A stretch of DNA of 64,000 bases from DT-111 sp965263225 (GCA_965263225.1 CBDHHG010000050.1:62001-126000); one strand, 5' to 3'; numbered from the stretch's first letter, positions 1 to 10,070 are shown. Notes: a model not told the origin generated them from the sequence alone. Program-made: numbers and translations.

Positions 1-120
1 GCTTATGCCCAAGTGGTAGTGGAACTGAAGGAGAAATTGGCGGAATTGCGCGTCAAGTACAAGGACTCGCCAGAGTTGGACCAGCAATATATTGATAAGT
101 ATAATGAATTAAAGAAATAA
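1..120 (+). CDS. C-terminal end of a probable sulfatase (partial)
   Basis: The window opens inside a gene whose last 39 codons are readable before a TAA at 118-120. The tail is helical and charged (VVVELKEKLAELRVKYKDSP, then YIDKYNELKK). This resembles the C-terminal tail of Bacteroidota sulfatases, which often end with an L-K-x-K-L-x-x-L-R-x-x-Y-x-D pattern. No catalytic motif lies inside the window, so the assignment rests on the tail alone. A palindromic hairpin follows 17 bases after the stop. Confidence 0.5.
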   Translation, partial: AYAQVVVELKEKLAELRVKYKDSPELDQQYIDKYNELKK

Positions 121-136
121 TACTAATGAGGGCTTT

Positions 137-154
137 CGGGGCTTATAAGCCCCG
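137..154. terminator. GC-rich palindrome after the partial gene
   Basis: An 18-base perfect palindrome (CGGGGCTTATAAGCCCCG) can fold into a 7-bp stem with a TATA loop. It lies between the stop at 120 and the next start at 181. There is no T-run, so factor-independent termination is likely but not proven. Confidence 0.5.
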
Positions 155-180
155 TTGGCCACCGCCTTAATTAAAGCAAT

Positions 181-2208
181 ATGAAGAAATTTTTCCTAAC
201 TGGATTAGTGCTATTCTCTTGTACGGTCTTTTTGCTGGCTCAGAACAAACCGGCCTTTACCAGCATGGACGTATTTGATTTGGAATGGGTTAATGACCCC
301 CAAATTTCACCGGATGGTGAGTGGGTTGTGTATGGTCGTGGAGCCATGGATATTATGACGGATCGCCGTACTTCCCAACTTTGGTTGATTAAAACAGATG
401 GCAGTTTTCACCAAAAACTGAGTCATTTGGATGTGCGGGAATCAAATGCCCGCTGGTCTCCGGATGGCAGCAAGGTTGCGTTTACTGCTTCTACCAGTCA
501 GGGATCAGAGTTGTACATCTATTGGGTGGATACGCAGAAGGCAGCACGTGTTTCCCAACTTTCCGCTTCACCTAGTGGTCTAAGCTGGTCACCTGACGGG
601 GAATGGATAGCCTTTTCTATGTTTGTCCCTGGGAAGGAACTTTCCCTCGTAAAGCCCCATAAAAAACCTGCTGGAGCGAAATGGGCTGCTGCCCCCAGAA
701 TAACAACACGTCTAAAGCACGAGGCAGATGGCTCTGGAAAACTGAAGCCCGGTTTCTCTCATTACTTCATCATGCCAGCTAACGGCGGTAAGGCAAGGCA
801 GATCACTTCAGGGGATTTCCACCACCGCGGTGCTCCGACCTGGACCAAGGATGGGAAGGGGCTGCTATTTTCGGGCAATCGAAATCCAGACTGGGAATAT
901 GACTTCCGCAATTCAGAGATCTATCAGGTATCAGTGACTGATGGTATCTACAAACAGCTGACCGATCGAAAAGGACCGGACCGCGGATTAGCCCTATCTC
1001 CAGATGGAAAAACCATTGCTTATACCGGCTATGACGATAAGGTGCAGACCTATCAAATGAACCATATCTACCTAATGGACGCCGATGGTTCCAATAAGCG
1101 AATGATTAAAAATCCACTTGATCGCTCCGTCGGAAGTTTGAGTTGGTCGCCAAATGGCCAAGGACTTTACTTTACTTACGATGACAAAGGAAATACTAAG
1201 TTAGGGTATATGGATTTAGGAGGTAAGGCACGTAAAGTGGCAGATGATTTAGGAGGGACGGGCGTAGCCCGGCCGTATGGAGGTGGCTCTTACTCCCTGT
1301 CTGGCAAAGGAGATATTGCCTACAATCGGACGACGTCCTACCATCCTGGAGAATTGGCTGTTCAAGTCGTAGGAGGCAGGGGATACAAGATGCTGACAGA
1401 TTTAAATAGCGATATCTTGGGACAGCGAACCCTAGGAAAAGTAGAAGAGTTGTGGTGGAAATCGACTGTTGACCAACTGGATATTCAGGGATGGATCGTA
1501 TATCCTCCCGACTTCGATCCTAGTAAAAAGTATCCATTACTAATAGAGAATCATGGTGGCCCTATATCCAATTATGGGGATCGTTTTTCTCCTGAGATGC
1601 AGTTGTATGCAACTGCCGGTTTCGTAGTACTGTATCCGAATCCAAGAGGTAGTACAAGTTATGGTGAAGCATTTGGAAATTTGCTCTATCACAACTATCC
1701 TGGAGATGATTACCACGATGTGATGGATGGAGTTGATGCTATGTTGAAGAAAAACTATATTTCGGAAGATAGCCTTTTTGTCACAGGGGGTAGTGCTGGA
1801 GGAATTATGAGTGCTTGGATGATCGGCAAGAACAATCGCTTTCGCGCGGCTGCGGTCATCAAACCCGTGATGAACTGGATCAGTAAAACCTTGACGGCGG
1901 ATAATTACTATGGTTATGCCTATTCCCGTTATCCTGGTCAACCCTGGGAAAATATGGAAGCCTATTGGAAGTTTTCACCCATTTCGTTGGTGGGTAATAT
2001 TGAAACGCCAACCTTAGTCATGGTGGGCTCCTCAGATATGCGAACGCCTTTATCTGAGGCCAAGCAACTCTATCACGCTTTAAAGCTACGAAAGATAGAG
2101 ACAGCTTTGGTCGAGGTGCCTGGCGCTTTTCACTTCATCGCCAATCGACCTAGTCAGCTAATCACCAAGATTGAACATATTGTGGCTTGGTTTGACCAAT
2201 ATCGCTAA
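181..2208 (+). CDS. S9 family peptidase (prolyl oligopeptidase / acylaminoacyl-peptidase type)
   Basis: A 675-aa secreted serine peptidase. Residues 1-20 are a signal peptide ending LLAQ. Residues about 30-400 carry repeated beta-propeller blades with the WSPDG/LSPDG signature (WSPDGSKVAF, WSPDGEWIAF, LSPDGKTIAY). The C-terminal 250 residues are the alpha/beta hydrolase. The nucleophile elbow GGSAGG places the catalytic Ser at residue 538, with the Asp likely in VGSSDMRTP and the His in PGAFHFI. The family cleaves peptides or N-acyl amino acids from oligopeptides. The length and the oxyanion segment ENHGGP fit the family. It appears to be a single gene with a strong hairpin directly after the stop. 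Confidence 0.93.
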   Translation: MKKFFLTGLVLFSCTVFLLAQNKPAFTSMDVFDLEWVNDPQISPDGEWVVYGRGAMDIMTDRRTSQLWLIKTDGSFHQKLSHLDVRESNARWSPDGSKVAFTASTSQGSELYIYWVDTQKAARVSQLSASPSGLSWSPDGEWIAFSMFVPGKELSLVKPHKKPAGAKWAAAPRITTRLKHEADGSGKLKPGFSHYFIMPANGGKARQITSGDFHHRGAPTWTKDGKGLLFSGNRNPDWEYDFRNSEIYQVSVTDGIYKQLTDRKGPDRGLALSPDGKTIAYTGYDDKVQTYQMNHIYLMDADGSNKRMIKNPLDRSVGSLSWSPNGQGLYFTYDDKGNTKLGYMDLGGKARKVADDLGGTGVARPYGGGSYSLSGKGDIAYNRTTSYHPGELAVQVVGGRGYKMLTDLNSDILGQRTLGKVEELWWKSTVDQLDIQGWIVYPPDFDPSKKYPLLIENHGGPISNYGDRFSPEMQLYATAGFVVLYPNPRGSTSYGEAFGNLLYHNYPGDDYHDVMDGVDAMLKKNYISEDSLFVTGGSAGGIMSAWMIGKNNRFRAAAVIKPVMNWISKTLTADNYYGYAYSRYPGQPWENMEAYWKFSPISLVGNIETPTLVMVGSSDMRTPLSEAKQLYHALKLRKIETALVEVPGAFHFIANRPSQLITKIEHIVAWFDQYR

Positions 2209-2219
2209 CTACAGGTATT

Positions 2220-2256
2220 GGATCAGTTAGGCCGACTTATTCGGCCCAACTGATCC
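2220..2256. terminator. Bidirectional terminator hairpin
   Basis: A 16-bp stem with one A:C mismatch (GGATCAGTTAGGCCGA against TCGGCCCAACTGATCC) closes a 5-nt loop. It lies between the convergent genes ending at 2208 and 2265 and would serve both. There is no long T-run. Confidence 0.75.
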
Positions 2257-2264
2257 TCCATAAA

Positions 2265-3872
2265 TTACATCATTTGATTGTAAGGTATGCCCGTGACCTC
2301 TTCAAAGTCAGGATTTCTAGGAATAAATACCTCGAAAGTTCGGGTAGGTAGGGCTGGGGTTTGTAAGGAGAAGTTCCAGTAATGCTCAATCAGTGTCGAA
2401 TCCGACTCTTCTATGTTTTTCAACTGGATCTTGCTTTGATTCAAGTAAAACTTAGCTTTTGCTTGTGGCGAGAAGGCACTGGGTGCCCCTGACAAATCTG
2501 CTTGCCCACTAGTCATACTTTGCAAAAAGGAATCATTGCTGCTCTCGTCTTGCAACAAGCAATTAACTAGTTGCCGAAAGATTGTTTTGTTGGGCCGCCA
2601 TCCCGATCGAAAGGCATCCTTTTGCCGCTCAAACTCGCTCGAATCCACTAGAACCTCTAGTTCCGTCAGGCCAAATTCTTGTTTAACGACCGTCTCAATT
2701 TGATCCTTTAGCGCGATTTCCTCTTCGACAAAGTATAGATCATGCCAAGCATCTGCTATCCCATCACCGTTTTTTCGGCAATAGGTGATGACTTGCCGAT
2801 CGGGGTATTCTTCGGAGATGAGCAAAAAATACCAGAAATAGTCAAAATCTAGTGTTGCTTCCTTGGGTACTTTTGTTAGAACCCCACCTTCTTGTGCCAA
2901 GGCTTGATACTGGCGTGGGATGTAGTGTATGATAGCAGATTTCAAAAATCTTCTACTGGCGCTACGGATATCTTCAAATTCTTCCAATTCAAACCAATCC
3001 TCCCACAGGAAAGCCGTCTGGAAGTTGATGTCGCTTTCTTGGTTGTGAATGCCATCAGATAGCGCTAAATACAAGGCATCTTTCCATCCTAAGCTAAAGT
3101 CGGTGAGACCTTGCTCTTCTTCCTCTGCCCATTCCCAGTATTTTCCGATAGTTATCTTTCTGAATTTCAAACGGTCAACAATGATTTCATCCAATGAAGT
3201 GGCTAAGGCTAGTTCTCTCTTGATGAGAGATTTGCAAATACCATAGGCACTTGGACTATTTATGCGGATATAAATGACGAGTTGGATCGGTGAAAAGGCG
3301 GGAATGTCCAAAAGGAAATGAAGCCATTCCTCTTCATTTTTCCAGAACGCTGGGGTAAGACGATGCTGGTCCATTTGGGGGGCTAGAAGACATAATTTCC
3401 CACTGTTAATCCAACTCTTTTGCAATGACTTGTTGCGGCTGACATGCCAGAGGGCGAAGTAGCCCAAACTATTGTTGTAGATAGCATGAAAAACACCACT
3501 TAAGACCTTCTCTAGGGTGAGTTGCTTGGTTTTTTCAAGAACGCTTGTCAATTGGTTTTGATCTATATCCCAGTCTAGATCTGGTAAATTTAGAGTTTGA
3601 CCTAAAATACCATTGACAGCATCATTCCAGGCTGCCGTTGGGTTCATTTGTTGCAGTAGCCATCTGCTGGCTTCTGGGGTTATGGGGTATAGTTGCTGAA
3701 TATAGCTCAGGGTAGCTCTTTCTGTGGGGGTGATTCGGCCACCGTCAGATACTTCTTCCCAAATCTGCTCCATCTTCTTTTGGTCGATCGGTGCCTGTTG
3801 CGCCACTTGAGCGGCTAATTTGAGTAGCTGCCGGTCATATTTGATGCCTTCAATGGTTTTATAATAGGTCAT
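2265..3872 (-). CDS. Hypothetical protein, 535 aa, family not recognised
   Basis: I do not recognise this protein. It has no signal peptide or membrane segment and looks cytosolic. It is acidic and rich in Trp and aromatic residues, with many predicted helices in the first 300 residues. The N-terminal 60 residues include DGGRITPTERATL, reminiscent of small helical modules at protein N-termini but not diagnostic. The C-terminal strand-rich tail contains FEVFIPRNPDFEEVTG. It is flanked by hairpins on both sides and is probably monocistronic. The ORF has normal codon use and no frame breaks, so it is very likely real. Confidence 0.7.
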   Translation of the reverse strand: MTYYKTIEGIKYDRQLLKLAAQVAQQAPIDQKKMEQIWEEVSDGGRITPTERATLSYIQQLYPITPEASRWLLQQMNPTAAWNDAVNGILGQTLNLPDLDWDIDQNQLTSVLEKTKQLTLEKVLSGVFHAIYNNSLGYFALWHVSRNKSLQKSWINSGKLCLLAPQMDQHRLTPAFWKNEEEWLHFLLDIPAFSPIQLVIYIRINSPSAYGICKSLIKRELALATSLDEIIVDRLKFRKITIGKYWEWAEEEEQGLTDFSLGWKDALYLALSDGIHNQESDINFQTAFLWEDWFELEEFEDIRSASRRFLKSAIIHYIPRQYQALAQEGGVLTKVPKEATLDFDYFWYFLLISEEYPDRQVITYCRKNGDGIADAWHDLYFVEEEIALKDQIETVVKQEFGLTELEVLVDSSEFERQKDAFRSGWRPNKTIFRQLVNCLLQDESSNDSFLQSMTSGQADLSGAPSAFSPQAKAKFYLNQSKIQLKNIEESDSTLIEHYWNFSLQTPALPTRTFEVFIPRNPDFEEVTGIPYNQMM

Positions 3873-3989
3873 GTTTTAGGGTTTTGCTGGCAAGTTAGGT
3901 TCAGAAATAGCGCCTCGCCTGCAAACTGTTGTCAATTGGGATTATCAGAAAGTGAGGTCCTACGAAACCACCTGCGAGGATGTCTTATC

Positions 3990-4016
3990 AGCCGCCTCAA
4001 GTTGTGTGAGGCGGCT
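3990..4016. terminator. Terminator hairpin downstream of the PAP2 gene
   Basis: A perfect 9-bp stem (AGCCGCCTC / GAGGCGGCT) with a 9-nt loop lies between two minus-strand genes, just past the 3' end of the gene that ends at 4068. A TAATTCTTATT run follows on the plus strand only. Confidence 0.6.
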
Positions 4017-4067
4017 AATTCTTATTGGAGCAAAGTGAAGGTGTAGTTTAACGATTCCGAAAAGCGC

Positions 4068-5501
4068 CTAGCTTCTCTTTCTTTTTAGTCTATAATCATT
4101 TATCCCATCTGCGATTTCGTAGCCGAGTCGCAAGCCTTCGGAACAGTCCATACGCATATGAACCCCGAGCGGTATTCGAGAAAAGGCATTTTCTGCCGCA
4201 AAATCTTCCACGGTACTAAAAGTCCGGGCTGCACCCCTAAATGCTGTCCGGCCTTCGTGGGATCGGTCCGTAAAATTCACCTCATTCCCCAGAAAGTCGA
4301 TAAACACACCTCCCGCAGCGGAGGCAAAACAGGAATGCCCCGAAGGATAACTTGGAAATGTCGGATTTGGCCAAGGAATCAGGCGAAAAAGGTTAGTTTG
4401 AAAATCAGGATCAATGAACGCATGGATAAATACATTGGGCCGCATCACCATGAATTCGTATTTGTATTTCCAGGCTGCTACTGCGGCATCATTTAAGGCG
4501 AAGCCCATCTTAAGATTTAGATGCAATGTTTCCTCCAAATTGAGGTCAAATTGATCGATTAGCTGACGGGCAATGGAGACCTGGCGAGCAGGTGGGCTAA
4601 AGGTTAGACCTTCCACATCATCACTCCAGAATTCGGCTATCCACAGCTCTTCTCCGTCCGCAGCGCGTGCATCATTATTGCTCTCGTATACCTCAAGCAT
4701 TTGCTGATAATATTCGCTGCTGGGGTCTTCACTGTAGGCGATGGGTGGGATGGCGGTTGTTTCCTCTGGAGATATGACAAAGGTTCTCACTTTTTCCCAA
4801 TAGGGGAACAAGGCTCTTTCGGGTTCTGCCGAAAAAGTCCAGTAGCCTTCTCCAAGCGGCGGAACATAGCTATGAGGTTGAGGATCTAGTACTTGTGCCT
4901 CTGCTTCTGCATCGGTCTGACTATAGGCAATCACTGCCTGAGCTACGCTATTACCCCATTGGGTAGAGGCCTCCAGGTTCTGTGGAGAGGTCTGGGCGCT
5001 AAATTGTGCCTGGAGCTTGATTTCAAGTTCATCGATCCTATTTACTAGGGCTGGATCAATGTTCAAAAGAAAGTGCCGCGTGCTTGCTGCGTAACTAGCG
5101 TTTAAAGCGACCTCCCAATTGATGCCTTGACCACTCGCTGGCCTTCTGACGTTTAATCCTCGGAGGCGTTCTTGGTTGGATTGAAAATCAGGCATGGCTG
5201 GAAGTCCAGTTTCATAGGCTGCTAAATGGATGTATGCGATGGCCCGTGCTGAAGCATTGGGACGCATCCCGCCAGCATATCGCTCTATTTCTAGAAATAA
5301 ATCCATCCAAGCCAGGGCGATTTGACTTTCAGTTTCAACGAGTCTATTAGCAGAGTGCTGATCACGCCCATTTTGATTATCATTACGTAGTTCTTCGGTA
5401 CCGGTATCTGACAAATCGAAGGGTTCGTCCTTAGTACAGGATTGAAACAATAGAATAAGGAACGCAAAACAAGCCAATAACCTGATTTGGTGGTATTGCA
5501 T
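4068..5501 (-). CDS. Vanadium-dependent haloperoxidase / PAP2-family lipoprotein
   Basis: A 477-aa lipoprotein: the signal peptide ends in the lipobox LFQSC, with Cys at residue 22. The C-terminal half carries the metal-oxo binding pattern shared by vanadium haloperoxidases and PAP2 phosphatases. This consists of K-Y-K-Y-E-F-M-V-M-R-P, then PSYPSGHS (P-S-G-H), then SRIPLGVHMRMD (R-x5-H). Members either halogenate organics with H2O2 or hydrolyse phosphomonoesters, and sequence alone does not separate the two. The long helical N-terminal part is typical of the haloperoxidase branch. It is probably anchored in the envelope. A 7-bp hairpin sits in the 5' leader. Confidence 0.88.
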   Translation of the reverse strand: MQYHQIRLLACFAFLILLFQSCTKDEPFDLSDTGTEELRNDNQNGRDQHSANRLVETESQIALAWMDLFLEIERYAGGMRPNASARAIAYIHLAAYETGLPAMPDFQSNQERLRGLNVRRPASGQGINWEVALNASYAASTRHFLLNIDPALVNRIDELEIKLQAQFSAQTSPQNLEASTQWGNSVAQAVIAYSQTDAEAEAQVLDPQPHSYVPPLGEGYWTFSAEPERALFPYWEKVRTFVISPEETTAIPPIAYSEDPSSEYYQQMLEVYESNNDARAADGEELWIAEFWSDDVEGLTFSPPARQVSIARQLIDQFDLNLEETLHLNLKMGFALNDAAVAAWKYKYEFMVMRPNVFIHAFIDPDFQTNLFRLIPWPNPTFPSYPSGHSCFASAAGGVFIDFLGNEVNFTDRSHEGRTAFRGAARTFSTVEDFAAENAFSRIPLGVHMRMDCSEGLRLGYEIADGINDYRLKRKRS

Positions 5502-5536
5502 AAGTATATTTTTAGTTTTCTAAATAGGATGTAAGG

Positions 5537-5556
5537 GTCACTGAGCACACAGTGAC
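5537..5556. repeat. Leader inverted repeat GTCACTG / CAGTGAC
   Basis: A perfect 7-bp inverted repeat with a 6-nt spacer (AGCACA) lies 36 bases upstream of the minus-strand start at 5501. It could be an operator or a leader hairpin. Nothing more specific can be said. Confidence 0.45.
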
Positions 5557-5726
5557 GTCCGAGTTAATTTGGAGCTCCAGTAAAAAGAAAAGGTATTGGT
5601 CTTGCTATACGGAAAGGTTTTATTGCATAAGCCTGCTGCTTGGCTTTTGTACTCTATGGGATTGAATTTTTTTTTGATTTTTTGAAAGAAAAGGGTTTAG
5701 GAGAGCACTTTTTGGAACAGAAAGTC

Positions 5727-5758
5727 CTACTGGAGAGAAGTCTCAACCTCTCCAGTAG
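5727..5758 (-). terminator. Terminator hairpin after the esterase gene
   Basis: A perfect 11-bp stem (CTACTGGAGAG / CTCTCCAGTAG) with a 10-nt loop lies immediately past the stop of the minus-strand gene that ends at 5769. On that strand it is followed by a moderately T-rich stretch. Confidence 0.7.
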
Positions 5759-5768
5759 AAGGCCGGTG

Positions 5769-7469
5769 CTATTTCAGGCTGACCTTTCCCGTCTTTAGAA
5801 AAATCTCTTTGGAGGGATCACTTAATTGCCAGGTATTATCAAAGAAGCCTTCGGCTAAAACCCGCTCCTTGTCAAAAAGGACATAGTCATCGAATTTCAT
5901 CAAAGCAAATAAAATTGGCGGAGAGGAAAAGCGAACCCAAGGACCAAGTTCTTTTTTGGACGCAGGCGCATCAAATATTGATAGGCCAGAATTGACTAGT
6001 ACGTAGTTGCCGTTTCTCGGATACACATAGGCTAAACCCAGCTCTCCTGATGAATCGTTTAATTCAATGGGTAGTTCATCACCCAATTGCTGTATAACTG
6101 CATTGGTGTTTTTATCCCCAAACAGAATAAGATTAGCTTCTTCCAGATCCGATGGTCTAACCTCCTTATCCGTTAATACACGAGGGAAAACCATGATTCT
6201 TCCCATAAATTCTCCTCGATAAAAGGACCAATTGGCCGCCTTCTCTGCGGCTGCTTTACGTACCTGTAATACCGCTTCCGAAGGATTGTCTGCTGTGCCG
6301 TAAACATAGACATGACGATCCATGATCGCAGCTGTCATTGGGCCTTCCTCTCCCTTCCGCTTAGTGAAAGGGGCTTCGATATTTGGCGTGCCTTTAACCC
6401 ATCTTTTCCCATCTTTCATTACAGAGATCTTTCCCCCCTCGGCTTTTGCTTTAACGGGCATACCATCGATGGTTAGAAATACGCCTTTGCGGTCCGAAAA
6501 CTTGGGATGACCAGCCAAACTTAAGGTCAAGCCCAGTACATTGGAGGTTTTTATCTCGATTTGATTTTGGTCCAGAAACTGTGCGTCTAATTTTCCCGTC
6601 GTATTCGGAGGGAAGGCATCTATTTGGACCCAGTAGGCTTTGTTGTGCTGATAAGTGCCTGTACTGAATTTGACGTGAATCGGGTCAGGGTTCCGAATAA
6701 ATTGATCAAACCAATCAAAGACTTGACCGCCTTGGTAGGCCTGTACCCAGCTATCATGCTGTACGCCAGGATATTCATCATAAGTCGTTCTAATTCCAGC
6801 CTGCTTCATATTGGCCACCCATTGCTGGGTACCGCTGGCCGGGACTACAGGATCGGCTCCCCCTTGAAAGAATCGCACGGGGAAGTTATAGGCATTGGCC
6901 ACCTTGGCTTCTGTACCGGCGGGTGGGGCTGGGCAGACCGGAGCAATGGCTGCCCACATATCTGGGTAGCTTAATCCAATCCATAAGGTTCCCCCACCGC
7001 CCATGGACAGACCGGTCAAGTACGTCCTGTTCTCATCCACCAGGAATCTAGACTTCACATCAGCAATCATATCCAACACATCTTGCTCTGCAATGCCTTG
7101 ATAACCCATCGTGCCTCTGGCCAAGGGACTGGCCACGATATAATCCCGGTCCTTCCAATCTGGAAAATACCGGGAAGCCTCCACATCTGTTTCTCCTTCT
7201 TTATTGCTTTTCCCAAATACGCGTTTTAGCGCCAATCTGTGATTAGATCCAGCACCATGTAGCATGACTACAAAAGGGTACTTTTTACCCTCTTCATAAT
7301 TTTTAGGGAGGTAGAGTGCATAGGGTTGTTCACTATCGTCAACGGCCGAATAGAAGGAGAGTACTTGAGGGCCGGCCTGGTAGGTTTGTGCTTGCAGCTT
7401 GGCTAAGGTAAGATAGCTAAATAAGCTAAAGTAGACGGCTAAGCTTTTGATTATGAGTTGGTATTTCAT
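5769..7469 (-). CDS. Secreted alpha/beta-hydrolase esterase (PHB-depolymerase/LpqC-like)
   Basis: The open frame reaches 7535, but the Met at 7469 is preferred. It starts a clean signal peptide (MKYQLIIKSLAVYF to LQAQ) and avoids overlap with the divergent gene at 7521. The N-terminal 270 residues are an alpha/beta hydrolase: the Ser nucleophile lies in TGLSMGGGG, the Asp in GGADPVVP and the His in GVQHDSW, all present. The family hydrolyses polyesters or acyl esters of cell-wall sugars. The remaining 300 residues are a strand-rich region I cannot name. A terminator hairpin follows, and the gene diverges from the dehydrogenase/SDR pair, suggesting shared control. Confidence 0.85.
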   Translation of the reverse strand: MKYQLIIKSLAVYFSLFSYLTLAKLQAQTYQAGPQVLSFYSAVDDSEQPYALYLPKNYEEGKKYPFVVMLHGAGSNHRLALKRVFGKSNKEGETDVEASRYFPDWKDRDYIVASPLARGTMGYQGIAEQDVLDMIADVKSRFLVDENRTYLTGLSMGGGGTLWIGLSYPDMWAAIAPVCPAPPAGTEAKVANAYNFPVRFFQGGADPVVPASGTQQWVANMKQAGIRTTYDEYPGVQHDSWVQAYQGGQVFDWFDQFIRNPDPIHVKFSTGTYQHNKAYWVQIDAFPPNTTGKLDAQFLDQNQIEIKTSNVLGLTLSLAGHPKFSDRKGVFLTIDGMPVKAKAEGGKISVMKDGKRWVKGTPNIEAPFTKRKGEEGPMTAAIMDRHVYVYGTADNPSEAVLQVRKAAAEKAANWSFYRGEFMGRIMVFPRVLTDKEVRPSDLEEANLILFGDKNTNAVIQQLGDELPIELNDSSGELGLAYVYPRNGNYVLVNSGLSIFDAPASKKELGPWVRFSSPPILFALMKFDDYVLFDKERVLAEGFFDNTWQLSDPSKEIFLKTGKVSLK

Positions 7470-7520
7470 CTTGGAATAATAATTTTTGACTAAATTCAAT
7501 CCATAGCAAAACAAAGCAAA

Positions 7521-10043
7521 ATGAAAGCCAATCAAAAATTAAAGCTCATCTTTTTGTGGGGTCTTAGCCTTCTTTTGGCTTGTGGGGAAGGTCCCTCTCC
7601 AGCCCTTTCTCCCGAGGATTCCATGACCCATTTTCAACTAGAAGAAGGTCTTCAGATAGAACTGGTCGCAGCAGAGCCTATGATTGAAGAACCCGTGGCA
7701 ATCACTTTTGATGAGAAAGGGCAGTTGTGGGTAGTGGAAATGCGTGGCTATATGATGAATATTGATATGGAAGGGGAAGAACTTCCTAATGGTCGAATTA
7801 TTGTGTTGGCCGATGAGGATGGCGATGGAAGGATGGATAGTCGCAAGGTTTTTGCTGACAGCTTAGTAATGCCCCGAGCGCTCGCCATTCTATCAGACGG
7901 GGTATTGATTGCGGAGAAAAAACCACTTTGGTTTTATCAGGACTTGGATGATGATGGTAGGGCTGATCATAGAATCTTGGTGGATTCTATCTATGGAGAG
8001 AGCGGGCTTCCGGAGCACTCTCCGAATGGACTGTGGCGGGGAATGGACAATTGGTACTACAATGCCAAGGCCAGTTCACGATACAAGAGGATCAATGGTC
8101 AGTGGGTAAAGGAAAAAACGGAATTCAGAGGACAATGGGGTATCTCTCATGATGACGAAGGGCGACTCTTTTACAATTACAATTGGTCCCAATTGCATGC
8201 GGATTTGGTGCCACCTAACACCTTGTCTCGCAATCCCCATCACGAAGCTAGTACGGGTATTGATCATGGTTTGACAATTGATCGAAGAATCTATCCAGTC
8301 CGCTCCAATCCCGCCATAAACAGGGGGTATATCCCAGGTACGCTGGATGAGGAAGGCAAATTGATCGAATTTACCTCCGCTTGTTCACCCTTCGTGTATC
8401 GAGGGCATGGCCTTCCGGATGCCTATCTGGGCAATGCCTTTGTCTGCGAGCCCACTGGCAACTTAATCAAACGTAATGTGGTACAGGGTAGCGGTTTCAA
8501 CTTAACAGCTTATGACCCCAAGCCAGGGAAAGAATTTCTGGCTTCTTCCGATGAGCGTTTTCGCCCAGTAGCACTCACCACTGGACCAGATGGCGCATTG
8601 TATGTTGCAGATATGTATCGAGGAATCGTACAGCATGGAGCATACATGACACCTTACCTACGGGAACAAATTCTCGTTCGGAAATTGGATCGCCCGGTCC
8701 ATAAGGGTCGCATTTGGCGTATCTCCGCTACTAATGTTCAAACATCAAGCCCTGCTGTATTTGCCGATCTAAGCCCGGCAGAATGTGTTCCCTTTTTGAC
8801 TCATGCCGATGGCTGGTATCGGGATATGGCACAGCGTTTATTGGTGGAAGCGAAGGACTCAGCGAGCATTTCTTTAATTGAGCAATTAGTTGTTGTAGCT
8901 CCTAGCTGGCAGGGGAGACTACATGCGCTTTGGACCTTAGAAGGCATGGAAGCGCTTAAACCTGAATTGACCAGGATGGCCTGGGTGAAAGACCCAGATG
9001 ATGTAGTGAAAGCTCACGCATTGCGATTATTGGAACCCTTTATGAAAGAGGACAAGGCTTTACAACTGCAAATCGGCAAGGAGATGATTCAAGCAGCCAA
9101 AGAAACTTCACCCGCATTGGGCTTGCAACTAGTCCTTAGCGCGGAAGCATTGGCAGAAAAGGAACGCCTGCTCTTATTGCGGACTATTATGGATAACCAT
9201 GGCGAGGAGGCTTTAATCAGAGATGCGGTGCTGAGCAGTGCCTATCAGCTGGAGCAACGCCTACTACAGGATCTCCTGCGAAACCCCAATTGGCGATTAC
9301 CGGAAGATTCTAAGGAGATTTTTATTGAATTACTAACCACTGCTAGCTTTAAGGGGGGCCAGGTTGCTGATGTTGAAGCTATGCTGGATTATGTCAGCAG
9401 GGGAATAGCTGCGCAGGACAGATATGCAGATGTTATGCTAAGTGCTTTGGCTGTTCAGGCCGCCCTTTCACAAGACCAGCCAATCCAGCTTTATGGAGAG
9501 CCCGCTTTGATGCAAACACTCCCTAACCTACCTTCCCCCTTCCAGCGGCGGGTAGCAAGTTTGGCTAGAGGCCTGACCTGGTCCGGGAAACCGGAGAGGG
9601 AAGAATCCTCTGGTGCAGAGAATGAACTAGCTCCAGAAGACCTACAGCAATTTGCCAGTGGTCGACAGCAGTATTTATCTATCTGCGTTGGTTGTCATGG
9701 CACCGATGGACAAGGCATCAAACGCTTTGGTCCGCCTTTGGTTCAGTCGGAATGGGTGCTTGGAGATCCTAGAAAATTATCTCTGATTTTGCTCCATGGA
9801 ATGGAAGGGCCTTTGGAGGTAAACGGAAAGCTTTATGATGCGCCGGATATCTTACCTGTAATGCCATCTCATTCCGTCATTGATGATGCCCATATTGCAG
9901 CAATTTTAACCTATATTCGCAATGAATGGGGGCACCAGGCAGGACCGGTTAAGCGGGGATTGGTGGGGAAAACAAGAGTTCAGTCACAGGGGAAGGTGGT
10001 GCCCTGGAAAGCAGAAGAGTTACAGCAACTTTCGATGGAATAA
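7521..10043 (+). CDS. PVC-type heme-binding dehydrogenase lipoprotein with C-terminal cytochrome c
   Basis: An 840-aa lipoprotein (lipobox LLLAC). Residues about 40-420 form a sorbosone/glucose-dehydrogenase-like beta-propeller with acidic Ca-type loops (DEDGDGRMDS, DLDDDGRADH). A HEAT-like helical region follows, and the C-terminus is a cytochrome c domain with CVGCH (Cys722, Cys725, His726) and a later Met-rich loop (LPVMPSH). The architecture matches the membrane-bound dehydrogenase family common in Planctomycetes and Bacteroidota, thought to oxidise sugars or alcohols and pass electrons to heme. The SDR starts 27 bases downstream on the same strand, so the two probably form an operon. Confidence 0.9.
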   Translation: MKANQKLKLIFLWGLSLLLACGEGPSPALSPEDSMTHFQLEEGLQIELVAAEPMIEEPVAITFDEKGQLWVVEMRGYMMNIDMEGEELPNGRIIVLADEDGDGRMDSRKVFADSLVMPRALAILSDGVLIAEKKPLWFYQDLDDDGRADHRILVDSIYGESGLPEHSPNGLWRGMDNWYYNAKASSRYKRINGQWVKEKTEFRGQWGISHDDEGRLFYNYNWSQLHADLVPPNTLSRNPHHEASTGIDHGLTIDRRIYPVRSNPAINRGYIPGTLDEEGKLIEFTSACSPFVYRGHGLPDAYLGNAFVCEPTGNLIKRNVVQGSGFNLTAYDPKPGKEFLASSDERFRPVALTTGPDGALYVADMYRGIVQHGAYMTPYLREQILVRKLDRPVHKGRIWRISATNVQTSSPAVFADLSPAECVPFLTHADGWYRDMAQRLLVEAKDSASISLIEQLVVVAPSWQGRLHALWTLEGMEALKPELTRMAWVKDPDDVVKAHALRLLEPFMKEDKALQLQIGKEMIQAAKETSPALGLQLVLSAEALAEKERLLLLRTIMDNHGEEALIRDAVLSSAYQLEQRLLQDLLRNPNWRLPEDSKEIFIELLTTASFKGGQVADVEAMLDYVSRGIAAQDRYADVMLSALAVQAALSQDQPIQLYGEPALMQTLPNLPSPFQRRVASLARGLTWSGKPEREESSGAENELAPEDLQQFASGRQQYLSICVGCHGTDGQGIKRFGPPLVQSEWVLGDPRKLSLILLHGMEGPLEVNGKLYDAPDILPVMPSHSVIDDAHIAAILTYIRNEWGHQAGPVKRGLVGKTRVQSQGKVVPWKAEELQQLSME

Positions 10044-10070
10044 GGAACCAAAACCTATAAGCAATACGAA